This document shows positions 9,048 to 17,557 of a stretch of 57,499 nt of DNA, in pieces. The position numbers and the translations under genes were made by a program. Every line of letters starts with the position of its first letter. Within the stretch, counting starts at the first letter, position 1. The notes below the pieces were generated by a model, which had not been told where the DNA came from, did not search any database, and worked only from the letters and a program-made list of their open reading frames with translations. The stretch comes from Tissierellia bacterium (GTDB lineage: Bacteria; Bacillota; Clostridia; Tissierellales; Tepidimicrobiaceae). The stretch is taken from assembly GCA_012735405.1 (NCBI GenBank), contig JAAYHM010000152.1, positions 1 through 57,499 on the forward strand. Reading direction: 5' to 3'.

Positions 9048-10109
9048 ATGGATGGAAAAGTAGTAGATACTTCTAAAGCTTATGAAGTTGCTTTGGAAAA
9101 TGAATTATTAGTTACCTCATCTCCTCATATTAGATCAGGTGAAACTGTACAGAGGATAATGCTAGATGTAATAATAGCCCTTACTCCAGCTATTATAGGA
9201 AGTGTTTACTTTTTTGGGATTAACGCTTTAAAATTAATATTGATATCGGTAGCATCCAGTGTGTTTTTTGAAGCACTTATTCAAAAGATGTTGAAAAAGC
9301 CTATTACTATTGATGATTTATCAGCAGTGATCACTGGAATATTACTGGCATTTAATTTACCGGCAAGTGCACCATGGTGGTTGCCAATTATGGGATCCGC
9401 TTTTGCAATTATAGTAGTTAAGCAATTATTTGGGGGCCTAGGTTCTAATTTTATGAATCCAGCTTTAGCTGGAAGAGCTATGCTACTTACATCATGGCCA
9501 GCCCATATGTCTACATTTACTGGAACAAGACCGGATGTTGTAGCTACAGCTACACCTCTTGCAATAATGAAATATGGAATGAGTCCAGATGGTGCTGCAT
9601 CTGCCACAGCATCTGCAACTACATCTGCAACTATTGAGGCAGTAACATCAGCAACAAGTGCTCAAGGAGCAGAATTACCGGAATTAATTGATATGTTTAT
9701 TGGTAATATTCCAGGGGCTATTGGAGAGACATCAGCCTTATTATTGCTAATAGGAGCAGCTTATTTGATTATTAGGAAGGTTATTGATTGGAAAATACCA
9801 GTATTTTATATTGCTACTACCTTTGTATGTTTGGTGTTATTTGGTGTAGAATCTGAATTTTTACCATACCATATATTAGGTGGTGGATTAATCCTAGGTG
9901 CATTTTATATGGCAACAGATTATGCATCATCTCCTGTAACCCCTATAGGAAGAATTGTATTTGCTATAGGCGCAGGCTTTTTAACTGCCCTTATAAGGGT
10001 TAAAGGAGGCTATCCAGAAGGAGTGTCTTATTCAATATTGTTAATGAATGTTGCAACTCCATTGATTGAAAAATTTACAAAGCCTAGAGTTTTTGGAGGT
10101 GCTAAGTAG
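9048..10109 (+). CDS. rnfD: Rnf complex subunit D (membrane, covalent FMN)
   Basis: Integral membrane subunit of the Rnf pump with several hydrophobic helices. The flavin attachment motif is ATATPLA, with Thr169 the expected FMN-bearing residue (family knowledge). Right after it sits an unusual loop of about 35 residues rich in Ser-Ala-Thr (about residues 179-214), encoded partly by three 12-base repeats at 9597-9632; most relatives have only a short loop there. The start was placed at ATG 9048, seven bases after AGGAGG; the longer frame from 9030 would place that ribosome site inside the gene. The rnfC stop lies just upstream. Confidence 0.95.
   Translation: MDGKVVDTSKAYEVALENELLVTSSPHIRSGETVQRIMLDVIIALTPAIIGSVYFFGINALKLILISVASSVFFEALIQKMLKKPITIDDLSAVITGILLAFNLPASAPWWLPIMGSAFAIIVVKQLFGGLGSNFMNPALAGRAMLLTSWPAHMSTFTGTRPDVVATATPLAIMKYGMSPDGAASATASATTSATIEAVTSATSAQGAELPELIDMFIGNIPGAIGETSALLLLIGAAYLIIRKVIDWKIPVFYIATTFVCLVLFGVESEFLPYHILGGGLILGAFYMATDYASSPVTPIGRIVFAIGAGFLTALIRVKGGYPEGVSYSILLMNVATPLIEKFTKPRVFGGAK
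9597..9632 (+). repeat. Three tandem 12-bp repeats within rnfD
   Basis: GCATCTGCCACA, GCATCTGCAACT and ACATCTGCAACT lie end to end and encode (A/T)SAT units. A fourth, diverged SAT follows at about 9645. Unit length keeps the frame, so copy number can change without breaking the gene. Confidence 0.85.
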
Positions 10110-10688
10110 ATGAATGAAATTGTTAAGTTAGGATTGACATTGTTTATAATAACTACTATTGCTGCAGGATTATTAAGCGTTTCTAATGCCATAACTGCAG
10201 ATAGAATAGCAGAGTTAGATAAAATAATAAATAAATTAGCTATGCAAGAAGTATTGGAAGATGCTGAAGAATTTAAACCACTGGATGAAGATAAGTTTAA
10301 TGATTTTAAAAGTGCAAATTCTAATGTTATAGAAGTAAATGAAGGATATGATTCAAGTTCAAATCTTGTAGGACATACCATTAAAGCTAATACTAGAGGC
10401 TTTGGCGGAGAAATTGTCTTTATGATAGGTATATCCACTGATGGAGATATTACAGGAATTAAGATATTAACACATGAAGAGACACCAGGACTTGGTGCAA
10501 ATGCAGAGAAAAAATATTTCACAGACTCTTTTAAAGGTAAACCAGTATCTACACAATTAGTAGCAGCAAAAAATCCGCAAGCAGAAAACGAAGTTCAAGC
10601 AATTACCAGCGCTACAGTAACTACAAATGGTATAGTTAATGGTGTAAATAGTGTTCTTGAAGCATATAATACTACATTTTCTAATTAG
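10110..10688 (+). CDS. rnfG: Rnf complex subunit G (FMN-binding)
   Basis: Outward-facing flavoprotein subunit anchored by one N-terminal helix (about residues 6-26). It has the FMN_bind domain, with attachment motif AITSATVTT near the C terminus, where Thr169 is the expected flavinylated residue. The Asp that commonly precedes this motif reads Gln here. The 192-residue length is usual. ATG follows the rnfD stop directly, with GGAGGTG inside the end of rnfD. ApbE at 23811 is the likely flavin transferase. Confidence 0.94.
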   Translation: MNEIVKLGLTLFIITTIAAGLLSVSNAITADRIAELDKIINKLAMQEVLEDAEEFKPLDEDKFNDFKSANSNVIEVNEGYDSSSNLVGHTIKANTRGFGGEIVFMIGISTDGDITGIKILTHEETPGLGANAEKKYFTDSFKGKPVSTQLVAAKNPQAENEVQAITSATVTTNGIVNGVNSVLEAYNTTFSN

Positions 10689-10708
10689 TCGTGCAGGAGG
10701 TGTGAAAA

Positions 10709-11353
10709 TTGAAATTATCTAAAGTATTTTACAATGGGCTTATAAGGGAAAATACTATATTTGTTCAGGCAATTGGTTTGTGTGGTCTATTAGCCGTAAC
10801 TACTTCAGCAATAAATGGTTTAGCCATGGGTATAGCAGTTATAGCTGTTACTGTTGGTTCAAATTTTGTTATTTCATTGTTAAGAAAGGTAATACCGGAT
10901 AAAATTCGTATTCCAGCATTTATAGTTGTTATAGCAACATTTGTAACTGTAGTACAGATGTTTATGAAGGCATATACACCAGATTTAGATAGAGCTTTAG
11001 GTATATTCATTCCCCTTATAGTAGTTAACTGTATGATATTGGGTAGGGCTGAAGCTTTTGCATCAAAATATGGCATTTTACCTTCAATAGTCGATGGATT
11101 AGGAATGGGTTTAGGTTATACATTAGCAACTACTACATTAGGAATTATAAGAGAGGTAATAGGTGCAGGAAGTCTATTTGGAATACAACTTTTTGGACCA
11201 AATTTTGAGCCAGCCTTAATTTTTATAATGCCACCCGGAGCATTTATCATACTTGGAATACTTATGGGATTTTTTAATTATTTTAGAAGGAAAAAAGAAT
11301 CTGAAGGTATAAAGGGGGCAACTCTAGATGAATTTATTTACAATATTGATTAG
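10709..11353 (+). CDS. rnfE: Rnf complex subunit E
   Basis: Six-helix membrane subunit, a paralogue of RnfA with inverted topology; the pair forms the ion path and shares a membrane-embedded iron-sulfur centre. The family signature is seen in VVNCMILGRAEAFA and in the late GxGxGYT-like stretch. The 214-residue length is normal. It starts at TTG, eight bases after AGGAGG. Its 3' end overlaps rnfA by 26 bases, indicating coupled translation. Confidence 0.95.
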   Translation: MKLSKVFYNGLIRENTIFVQAIGLCGLLAVTTSAINGLAMGIAVIAVTVGSNFVISLLRKVIPDKIRIPAFIVVIATFVTVVQMFMKAYTPDLDRALGIFIPLIVVNCMILGRAEAFASKYGILPSIVDGLGMGLGYTLATTTLGIIREVIGAGSLFGIQLFGPNFEPALIFIMPPGAFIILGILMGFFNYFRRKKESEGIKGATLDEFIYNID

Positions 11354-11900
11354 TACCATTTTTATAAATAACTATGTGTTTGCACAATTCTTAGGTATAT
11401 GTCCATTTCTTGGAGTTTCAAATAAAACAGAAACTGCTGCAGGAATGGGTGTTGCAGTTACCTTTGTTGTAACTCTGGCCTCAGTTATTACCTATGTTAT
11501 TCATCACTATATATTAGCAAAGCTTGGACTTGAATACTTACAAACAATAGTATTCATATTGGTTATTGCTGCCCTGGTTCAACTTGTAGAGATGTTTCTT
11601 AAAAAGAGCAGTCCTGGATTATATAGGGCATTAGGTGTTTACCTACCACTTATAACAACTAATTGTATTGTTTTAGGAGTTGCTATTTTAAATATTGACA
11701 TGAATTATAATATTATTGAAACCATAGTAAATGCACTCGGTGCATCTATTGGATTTGCCATAGCTTTACTTCTTATGGCAGGCGTTAGAGAAAACTTTGA
11801 GTTAGCTGATATACCAAAACCATTACAAGGTTTTCCAATCTCATTAATAACTGCTGGTCTTATGTCTATAGCCTTTTTAGGCTTTAGTGGACTTGTATAG
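11328..11900 (+). CDS. rnfA: Rnf complex subunit A
   Basis: Integral membrane subunit of the Rnf pump and partner of RnfE. The family pattern includes NNYVFAQFLGICPFLGVS near the N terminus, with the Cys that ligates the membrane iron-sulfur centre, and TTNCIVLG in the middle, with the second Cys. The 190-residue length is standard. The start lies within rnfE behind AAAGGGGG. Confidence 0.95.
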   Translation: MNLFTILISTIFINNYVFAQFLGICPFLGVSNKTETAAGMGVAVTFVVTLASVITYVIHHYILAKLGLEYLQTIVFILVIAALVQLVEMFLKKSSPGLYRALGVYLPLITTNCIVLGVAILNIDMNYNIIETIVNALGASIGFAIALLLMAGVRENFELADIPKPLQGFPISLITAGLMSIAFLGFSGLV

Positions 11901-11911
11901 GAGGCGATAGT

Positions 11912-12727
11912 ATGACTGCAATTTTATATCCAATCGTTGTATTAGGAGGATTAGGACTTTTATTTGGAGTAAGCTTAGGTTTTGCATCTAAGGTTTTTGC
12001 TGTTGAGACAAACCCATTGGTAGAGGCTATTAGGGAAGTATTACCAGGAGCAAACTGTGGTGCTTGTGGATATCCTGGATGTGATGGTTGTGCAGTTGCT
12101 ATGGTAGAAGGGAAAGCACCCGCTAGTGCATGTAGTGTTGGAGGACAATCAGTAGCAGAAAAGGTGGCTAGTATTTTAGGAGTTGAGGTAGGCGAAATAA
12201 ATAGGCAAGTTGCCACTGTATTATGTCAAGGAGATTGTAGCAAGGCAAAGAATAAATATAAGTTTGCTGGATTAAGGGATTGTAGGTCACAAAATATATT
12301 GGCTGGAGGAAGCAAATCTTGCTCATATGGTTGTTTAGGATGTGGTACTTGCGTAGATGTATGTGATTATGATGCTATACATATAGTAGAAGGAGTTGCT
12401 ATAGTAGACAAAGAAAAATGTGTTGCATGCAAGGCCTGTATAGATGTGTGTCCAAAGAATATTATCGAACTTGTTCCTTATGAGAGTGAAGTAATAGTAA
12501 AATGTAAAAGCAATGATCCTGGTAAAGTTGTTAGAGCAAATTGTAGCATTGGCTGTATAGGATGCAAGATTTGTGTAAAGAATTGTCCTGAAGATGCATT
12601 TTCCTTTGAAAACTTCTTGGCAAAAATTAACTATGAAAAATGCACTAACTGTGGAATATGTGTTGAAAAATGCCCAACAAAAGCTATTTTTTCAGATATT
12701 GAAAAGGTTAGTTTAAAAGCACAGTAA
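11912..12727 (+). CDS. rnfB: Rnf complex subunit B (ferredoxin-accepting, poly-ferredoxin)
   Basis: Electron-entry subunit that accepts electrons from reduced ferredoxin. One N-terminal transmembrane helix is followed by the Fe-S domain motif CGACGYPGCDGC, then four ferredoxin-type 4Fe-4S motifs: CLGCGTCVDVC, CVACKACIDVCP, CIGCKICVKNCP and CTNCGICVEKCP. The 271-residue length is within the clostridial range. The start follows AGGAGGCG. A strong terminator directly after the stop closes the rnf operon. Confidence 0.95.
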   Translation: MTAILYPIVVLGGLGLLFGVSLGFASKVFAVETNPLVEAIREVLPGANCGACGYPGCDGCAVAMVEGKAPASACSVGGQSVAEKVASILGVEVGEINRQVATVLCQGDCSKAKNKYKFAGLRDCRSQNILAGGSKSCSYGCLGCGTCVDVCDYDAIHIVEGVAIVDKEKCVACKACIDVCPKNIIELVPYESEVIVKCKSNDPGKVVRANCSIGCIGCKICVKNCPEDAFSFENFLAKINYEKCTNCGICVEKCPTKAIFSDIEKVSLKAQ

Positions 12728-12757
12728 AAGAGCCTAAATTTGGGCTCTTTTATTTTT
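12727..12757 (+). terminator. Terminator of the rnf operon
   Basis: AAAGAGCC (12727-12734) pairs with GGCTCTTT (12743-12750) and is followed by a T-rich tract. It overlaps the rnfB stop codon. Confidence 0.85.
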
Positions 12758-12877
12758 TTATAGATTATTTTATAATATATAGAGTAATTAATCCACTAAA
12801 TTGTAACTTGTAAATGAAAAGTAATAATGATAAACTTATTATGATGTAAAGAAGTAACTTGTTTGAGGGGGAAAAAT

Positions 12878-13258
12878 TTGACTAAAGGTGATAAGATATT
12901 AATTTTTACTGTTCTTATAGTCAATATTTTGATATTGATATTTATAAATCCATCACTATTTAATTATGAAGAAAAATATATTAGTATACAAGTTAATGGT
13001 GAAGAAATAAAAACCATATTTTTTGACGATGACATGATAGGAAAAACTATACCAATAGAAACAGAATTTGGATACAATCTTATTGAAATTGGAGATGGCA
13101 AGGTAAGAGTAATTGAAGCGGATTGCCCTGACAAGCTTGATGTTAAACAAGGTTATATATCAGAAGTTGGAGAGGTTATTGTATGTTTGCCTAATAGGTT
13201 AGTTATAGAAATAAAGGGCACTGGTGTAGAGACTGAAATTGATGGTATTAGTAGGTAG
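12878..13258 (+). CDS. NusG domain II-containing membrane protein
   Basis: Small protein with one N-terminal transmembrane helix (about residues 5-25) and an outside NusG domain II-like beta domain. The family signature is usually CPDKxC...CLPN; here it reads CPDKLDVK, so the second Cys is Asp, while VCLPN is kept. About 126 residues. The start is TTG 12878, six bases after GAGGGGG; the longer frame from 12863 would include the ribosome site. This family commonly precedes a Gx transporter gene, as here, and its role is not established. Confidence 0.85.
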   Translation: MTKGDKILIFTVLIVNILILIFINPSLFNYEEKYISIQVNGEEIKTIFFDDDMIGKTIPIETEFGYNLIEIGDGKVRVIEADCPDKLDVKQGYISEVGEVIVCLPNRLVIEIKGTGVETEIDGISR

Positions 13259-13270
13259 AGAGGAATAGAT

Positions 13271-13786
13271 ATGAAAGGATTAAGAAGATTAATTTTTTTA
13301 GCATTATTAGTGGCAATAGGATTGGTGTTGGGTATTGTAGAGTCAATGATGCCTTTACCCTTTATTGCACCAGGAGCAAAACTAGGCCTATCTAACATCG
13401 TGATACTTATAACCTTAGTAGTATTTAGTTATAGGGATGCTTTGGTTACTGGTATGTTAAAATCTATATTATTTACCCTAGTTACAGGTAGTGTTACCAG
13501 TTTATTCTATAGTTTATCTGGTTCTATATTAAGTTTAATGACCATGTATCTTATCTATACCTATTTTTCAAATATATTCAGTTTAATTGGTGTCAGTATA
13601 TTTGGTGCAATGGCTCACAATTTTGCACAGGTGTTGGTAGCAAGTTTAATGTTAGGAAATATAAAGATTTTTTCCTATCTTCCTATTTTGCAATTAACAA
13701 GTATATTTACAGGATATTTTGTGGGTCTTACTTCAAATTATGTGGTTAAACATATGCAAAAATCAATAGATAAGATATTTCATTAA
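13271..13786 (+). CDS. Gx transporter family protein (heptaprenyl diphosphate synthase component I-like)
   Basis: Hydrophobic protein of 171 residues with about five membrane helices and the family stretch MPLPFIAPGAKLGLSNI. Such proteins have been annotated as component I of heptaprenyl diphosphate synthase but look like the membrane (S) component of a small-molecule transporter. It lies 12 bases after the NusG-II gene and 17 bases before maf. ATG is preceded by GAGAGGAA. Confidence 0.85.
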   Translation: MKGLRRLIFLALLVAIGLVLGIVESMMPLPFIAPGAKLGLSNIVILITLVVFSYRDALVTGMLKSILFTLVTGSVTSLFYSLSGSILSLMTMYLIYTYFSNIFSLIGVSIFGAMAHNFAQVLVASLMLGNIKIFSYLPILQLTSIFTGYFVGLTSNYVVKHMQKSIDKIFH

Positions 13787-13803
13787 AAAGTTAAGGTGAT
13801 ATC

Positions 13804-14385
13804 ATGGTTAAAATAGTTCTTGCATCATCTTCCCCAAGACGAAAGGAATTGTTACTTAAATACAATATTGATCCAATCATAGTTAAGGCAAATATAAAAG
13901 AAAAGACTTATGAAGAGGAAAAACCAGAACAGGTAGTCATGGCATTAGCCTTTGAAAAAGCTAATGATGTTGCAAAAAGATTTAATAATGGAGAGATTGT
14001 ATTAGGTGCAGATACTGTTGTTGCTTGTGAGGGGAAAATTCTTGGCAAGCCTGAAGACGAATATGATGGAATTAGAATGATTGAATTTTTAAATAACAGA
14101 GAACATGAGGTAATTACAGGTATATGCCTTATAAAGGCTGGAACCAATATAAAAATAATTGATTATGAAAAGACTATTGTAAAGTTTAGGAATTTATCTG
14201 ATAAAAAAATAAAAAAATACATTGAGACAGGTGAATATATAGATAAAGCTGGAGCATATGGTATTCAAGGATTTGGAAGTTTACTTATAGAATATATACA
14301 TGGATGCTATTTTAATGTTGTAGGGCTTCCAGTCAGCAAGCTTGATTTTTTATTGGAAAAGCACTTTAATATGAGTTTATTATAA
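13804..14385 (+). CDS. maf: Maf-like nucleotide pyrophosphatase
   Basis: House-cleaning pyrophosphatase that hydrolyses non-canonical or dTTP/UTP-type nucleotides. The signature ASSSPRRKELL starts at residue 6, GADTVV lies near residue 68, and YxIQGxGxxL-type motif appears as YGIQGFGSLL. The 193-residue length is standard. AAGGTGAT precedes the ATG. It lies in the maf-radC-mreBCD order known from Bacillus, where Maf affects septum formation. Confidence 0.94.
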   Translation: MVKIVLASSSPRRKELLLKYNIDPIIVKANIKEKTYEEEKPEQVVMALAFEKANDVAKRFNNGEIVLGADTVVACEGKILGKPEDEYDGIRMIEFLNNREHEVITGICLIKAGTNIKIIDYEKTIVKFRNLSDKKIKKYIETGEYIDKAGAYGIQGFGSLLIEYIHGCYFNVVGLPVSKLDFLLEKHFNMSLL

Positions 14386-14402
14386 TTATATAGGTGATTA
14401 TA

Positions 14403-15110
14403 GTGGATATGAATGATAATGCTTATAAAAGCTATACTATTAAAGATTTACCCTTAGAAGAAAGACCAAGAGAAAAGTTGGTGAAGTATGGTGTTGGGGC
14501 ATTATCTAATGCTGAACTAATTGCTATTATTATCAGAACTGGTTACAAAGAAGATACAGCTATAGACCTAGCTAACAGACTACTAAGTATAGATTGTACA
14601 GGCATAAAGTTTTTATCTCAAGCTACTGTAGAAGAACTAACAAAAATTAAAGGGATTGGCTATTGTAAAGCAGCCCAGATAATTGCTGCCATAGAATTAG
14701 GGAAAAGGATATCTAGTTATGGAGTAGGCTCTAAACTTAAGGTTGATTCGCCCCAAGTTGTAGTGGAACTTCTTATGGATGAGATGAAATATTTTAATAA
14801 AGAGCATTTTAGAATAGTTCTATTAAACACCAAAAATCAAATAATAAGTATTGAGGAGATATCAGTTGGAAATTTAAATTCATCTATTGTACATCCGAGA
14901 GAAGTTTTTAATATTGCTATTAGGAGAAGTGCAAATTCCATAATATTAGTTCATAATCATCCTAGTGGAGATTCTACCCCCAGTAAGGAAGATATAAATA
15001 TAACCTATAGACTTGTAGAAGTAGGTAATATTATAGGAATAAAAGTATTAGACCATATAATTATTGGTGATAATAATTATATGAGTTTTAGAGACAAAAA
15101 TATAATATAA
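14403..15110 (+). CDS. radC: RadC family protein (JAB/MPN domain)
   Basis: The N-terminal helix-hairpin-helix region (residues about 20-100, LTKIKGIGYCKAAQI) is followed by a JAB metalloprotease-like domain with metal ligands in HNHPSGDSTPSKED. Despite its name, a repair role is not firmly shown for this family. About 235 residues. I chose GTG 14403, five bases after AGGTGA; the longer frame from 14394 begins inside that site. It links maf to the mre genes. Confidence 0.93.
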   Translation: MDMNDNAYKSYTIKDLPLEERPREKLVKYGVGALSNAELIAIIIRTGYKEDTAIDLANRLLSIDCTGIKFLSQATVEELTKIKGIGYCKAAQIIAAIELGKRISSYGVGSKLKVDSPQVVVELLMDEMKYFNKEHFRIVLLNTKNQIISIEEISVGNLNSSIVHPREVFNIAIRRSANSIILVHNHPSGDSTPSKEDINITYRLVEVGNIIGIKVLDHIIIGDNNYMSFRDKNII

Positions 15111-15143
15111 GCAATACTTTAGCTGTAGAAAGGAGCAAATTAC

Positions 15144-16178
15144 ATGGGAATCTTTGGTATGTTTTCAAAAGATCTAGGTATAGATTTAGGGACTGCAAAT
15201 ACATTGGTATACATTAAAGGGAAAGGAATAGTTATAAGAGAACCTTCAGTAGTTGCTATTCAAACTGAGACAAAAAAAGTTTTGGCTGTTGGTGAAGAGG
15301 CTAAAAGAATGATAGGAAGAACTCCAGGAAATATAGTAGCAATTAGACCATTGAAAGATGGCGTTATTGCTGATTTTGATATTACTCAAAATATGCTCAA
15401 ATATTTTATAAAAAAAGCTCTTTCAAACCGTTTTTTATTCCAACCAAGAGTAGTTATATGTGTACCAAGTGGAGTAACTGAGGTTGAAAAAAGGGCTGTA
15501 GAAGAAGCAGCTATTAATGCAGGGGCAAAAGATGCTTATTTAATTGAGGAGCCCATGGCTGCAGCCATAGGTGCAGGATTGCCTGTGCAGGAACCAACTG
15601 GAAGTTTAGTAGTTGATGTTGGTGGAGGGACAACAGAAGTTGCTGTAATATCTTTAGGAGGTATAGTTACTAGTAAATCCATAAGGGTAGGTGGAGATGA
15701 ATTAGATGAATCAATTATTAACTATGTAAAAAAGGAGTATAGTCTCATGATTGGGGAAAGGACTGCAGAAGAGGTTAAGATAACAATTGGCTCAGCAAAT
15801 GAAAACAATAAGGAAACAAAGATGAATATAAGGGGTAGGGATTTAGTTAGCGGCCTTCCTAAGACAATTGAAATATCATCAAAGGAAATTAGAGAGGCCA
15901 TGAAAGAGCAAATATATGGAATATTAGAAGCTATAAAATCAACCTTAGAAAAAACACCACCTGAGTTAGCTGCTGATATAATGGAATCAGGTATAATGCT
16001 AACTGGGGGAGGAGCTTTGCTTGATGGATTAGATAAATTAATTGCTAAAGAGACTGGAATGCCTGTTAATATTGCAGATAATCCATTAGATTGTGTTGCA
16101 ATAGGAACTGGGAAAGCACTTGATAGTATTGATATATTAAGAAAAACTATTGCACCTGGTAAAAAACGAATTGGATAA
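15144..16178 (+). CDS. mreB: Rod shape-determining actin homologue MreB
   Basis: Bacterial actin that organises side-wall synthesis in rods. Actin-fold nucleotide motifs are visible: [14 protein letters not shown] at the N terminus, [13 protein letters not shown] near residue 158 and [11 protein letters not shown] near 283. The 344-residue length is standard. AGGAG precedes the start. mreC, mreD and a PBP2 follow with short spacings, forming one shape operon. Confidence 0.97.
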   Translation: MGIFGMFSKDLGIDLGTANTLVYIKGKGIVIREPSVVAIQTETKKVLAVGEEAKRMIGRTPGNIVAIRPLKDGVIADFDITQNMLKYFIKKALSNRFLFQPRVVICVPSGVTEVEKRAVEEAAINAGAKDAYLIEEPMAAAIGAGLPVQEPTGSLVVDVGGGTTEVAVISLGGIVTSKSIRVGGDELDESIINYVKKEYSLMIGERTAEEVKITIGSANENNKETKMNIRGRDLVSGLPKTIEISSKEIREAMKEQIYGILEAIKSTLEKTPPELAADIMESGIMLTGGGALLDGLDKLIAKETGMPVNIADNPLDCVAIGTGKALDSIDILRKTIAPGKKRIG

Positions 16179-16191
16179 GTGGTGGTAATTT

Positions 16192-17028
16192 ATGCTCTTT
16201 TTTAAAAAGTACAAAAATAGAATGATAGTATCTTTGATTGCTATCATTCTTATTGTTATTATAGGGGTTACAAATAGTGAAAGATTGAAACTAACAGCTA
16301 TGGAAAGGTTTTTGGGAAATGCATTTTCACCTATACAAAAGTTTATATTTAGTATAGGTAGGAATGTTTATGAATTTTTTGGCTCAATTAAAAATATATC
16401 TAATCTTATGGAAGAAAATGAAGAACTTAAGTTAAAAGTAGCAAAATTAGAGGAAGAAAATAGGAGGTATGAAGATTTAATAGGTAAAAGCGAATATATA
16501 ATTAATGAAAAAAAATTACTAGAAAGCACCAATTATAAATTGATTCCAGCACAAGTTGCAGGAAAAGAACCTGGTAATTGGTTTAATAGATTTACTATTG
16601 ACAAGGGTTCAAATGATGGAATTGAAAAAGGAGATACTGTAATACAGGCAGTAGAGGTAGATGAAGAAATAGTCTTAGAAGGTGTAGTTGGCAGAGTTGT
16701 TGAAGTAGGTGATAATTGGTCAAAAGTAATATCTATAATAGATGAAAATAACAATATTTCTTTTAAAGTGATTAGAACCCAAGATGGCGGTATTGTTTCC
16801 GGCAGTCTTGATGGTAATTTAAATGGATATTTATTTGATAGTAAAGCAGATGTAATGAAGGGAGACAAGCTATTCAGCTCCGGACTTGGAGGAGTCTATT
16901 TGCCTGATTTGTATATAGGAGAAATTACTGATGTTATTAAAGAGGATGAAGATTTAACAAAAAAAATTAAAGTTAAGCCAGCTGTAGACTTCAAAAAATT
17001 ATATAAAGTTTATGTAATTTTAGATTGA
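16192..17028 (+). CDS. mreC: Rod shape-determining protein MreC
   Basis: Bitopic protein that links MreB to external wall synthases. It has an N-terminal transmembrane helix (residues about 12-29), a coiled coil (about 70-105, rich in Glu/Lys/Leu: EENEELKLKVAKLEEENRR), then the periplasm-side beta domain with NWFNRFTIDKGSNDGI. The 278-residue length is normal. Start follows GTGGTGG. Confidence 0.95.
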   Translation: MLFFKKYKNRMIVSLIAIILIVIIGVTNSERLKLTAMERFLGNAFSPIQKFIFSIGRNVYEFFGSIKNISNLMEENEELKLKVAKLEEENRRYEDLIGKSEYIINEKKLLESTNYKLIPAQVAGKEPGNWFNRFTIDKGSNDGIEKGDTVIQAVEVDEEIVLEGVVGRVVEVGDNWSKVISIIDENNNISFKVIRTQDGGIVSGSLDGNLNGYLFDSKADVMKGDKLFSSGLGGVYLPDLYIGEITDVIKEDEDLTKKIKVKPAVDFKKLYKVYVILD

Positions 17029-17044
17029 TGATAGAGGGATTGAA

Positions 17045-17545
17045 TTGAGTGTACTGACAATAAGTATAATTATTATAATAAATTTCATATTACAGTCTAC
17101 TATTGTACCTTATTTTGACATTTTTAATGTTGTTCCAAATACTAGTCTTATCGTGGTAGTTGTAATTGCAATATCAAATGGCAAAATTGTCGGAGCAATT
17201 TCAGGGCTTATAGTTGGACTACTTAGTGATGTAATATTTAGTGTTCCAATTGGAATAAATTCTTTTATATACTTTTTTATAGGCTACTTAGTTGGAATGA
17301 CAGAAAATAAGCTGTCCAGGGAAAGTATATTGCTACCAATAAGTATGACAATATTGTCTACAGTAGGATATCATCTATTATACTATCTTTTCACTTTCTT
17401 CTTAGGTTATGAAATTTCCATAAGGTATATAATGAAAAATATTGTTATATTTGAAACTATTTATAATGCTTTATTGTCAGTTATATTATCTAAGTTACTT
17501 GCTAGATTTATTAAAGCTCCTTCCATTAGATTTAGTAAGAAATAG
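17045..17545 (+). CDS. mreD: Rod shape-determining protein MreD
   Basis: Polytopic membrane protein of 166 residues with about five helices, placed between mreC and PBP2 as expected. The family stretch GLLSDVIFSVPIG is visible. It starts at TTG behind AGAGGGA. Confidence 0.93.
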   Translation: MSVLTISIIIIINFILQSTIVPYFDIFNVVPNTSLIVVVVIAISNGKIVGAISGLIVGLLSDVIFSVPIGINSFIYFFIGYLVGMTENKLSRESILLPISMTILSTVGYHLLYYLFTFFLGYEISIRYIMKNIVIFETIYNALLSVILSKLLARFIKAPSIRFSKK

Positions 17546-17557
17546 AGGTGTTTCGCT

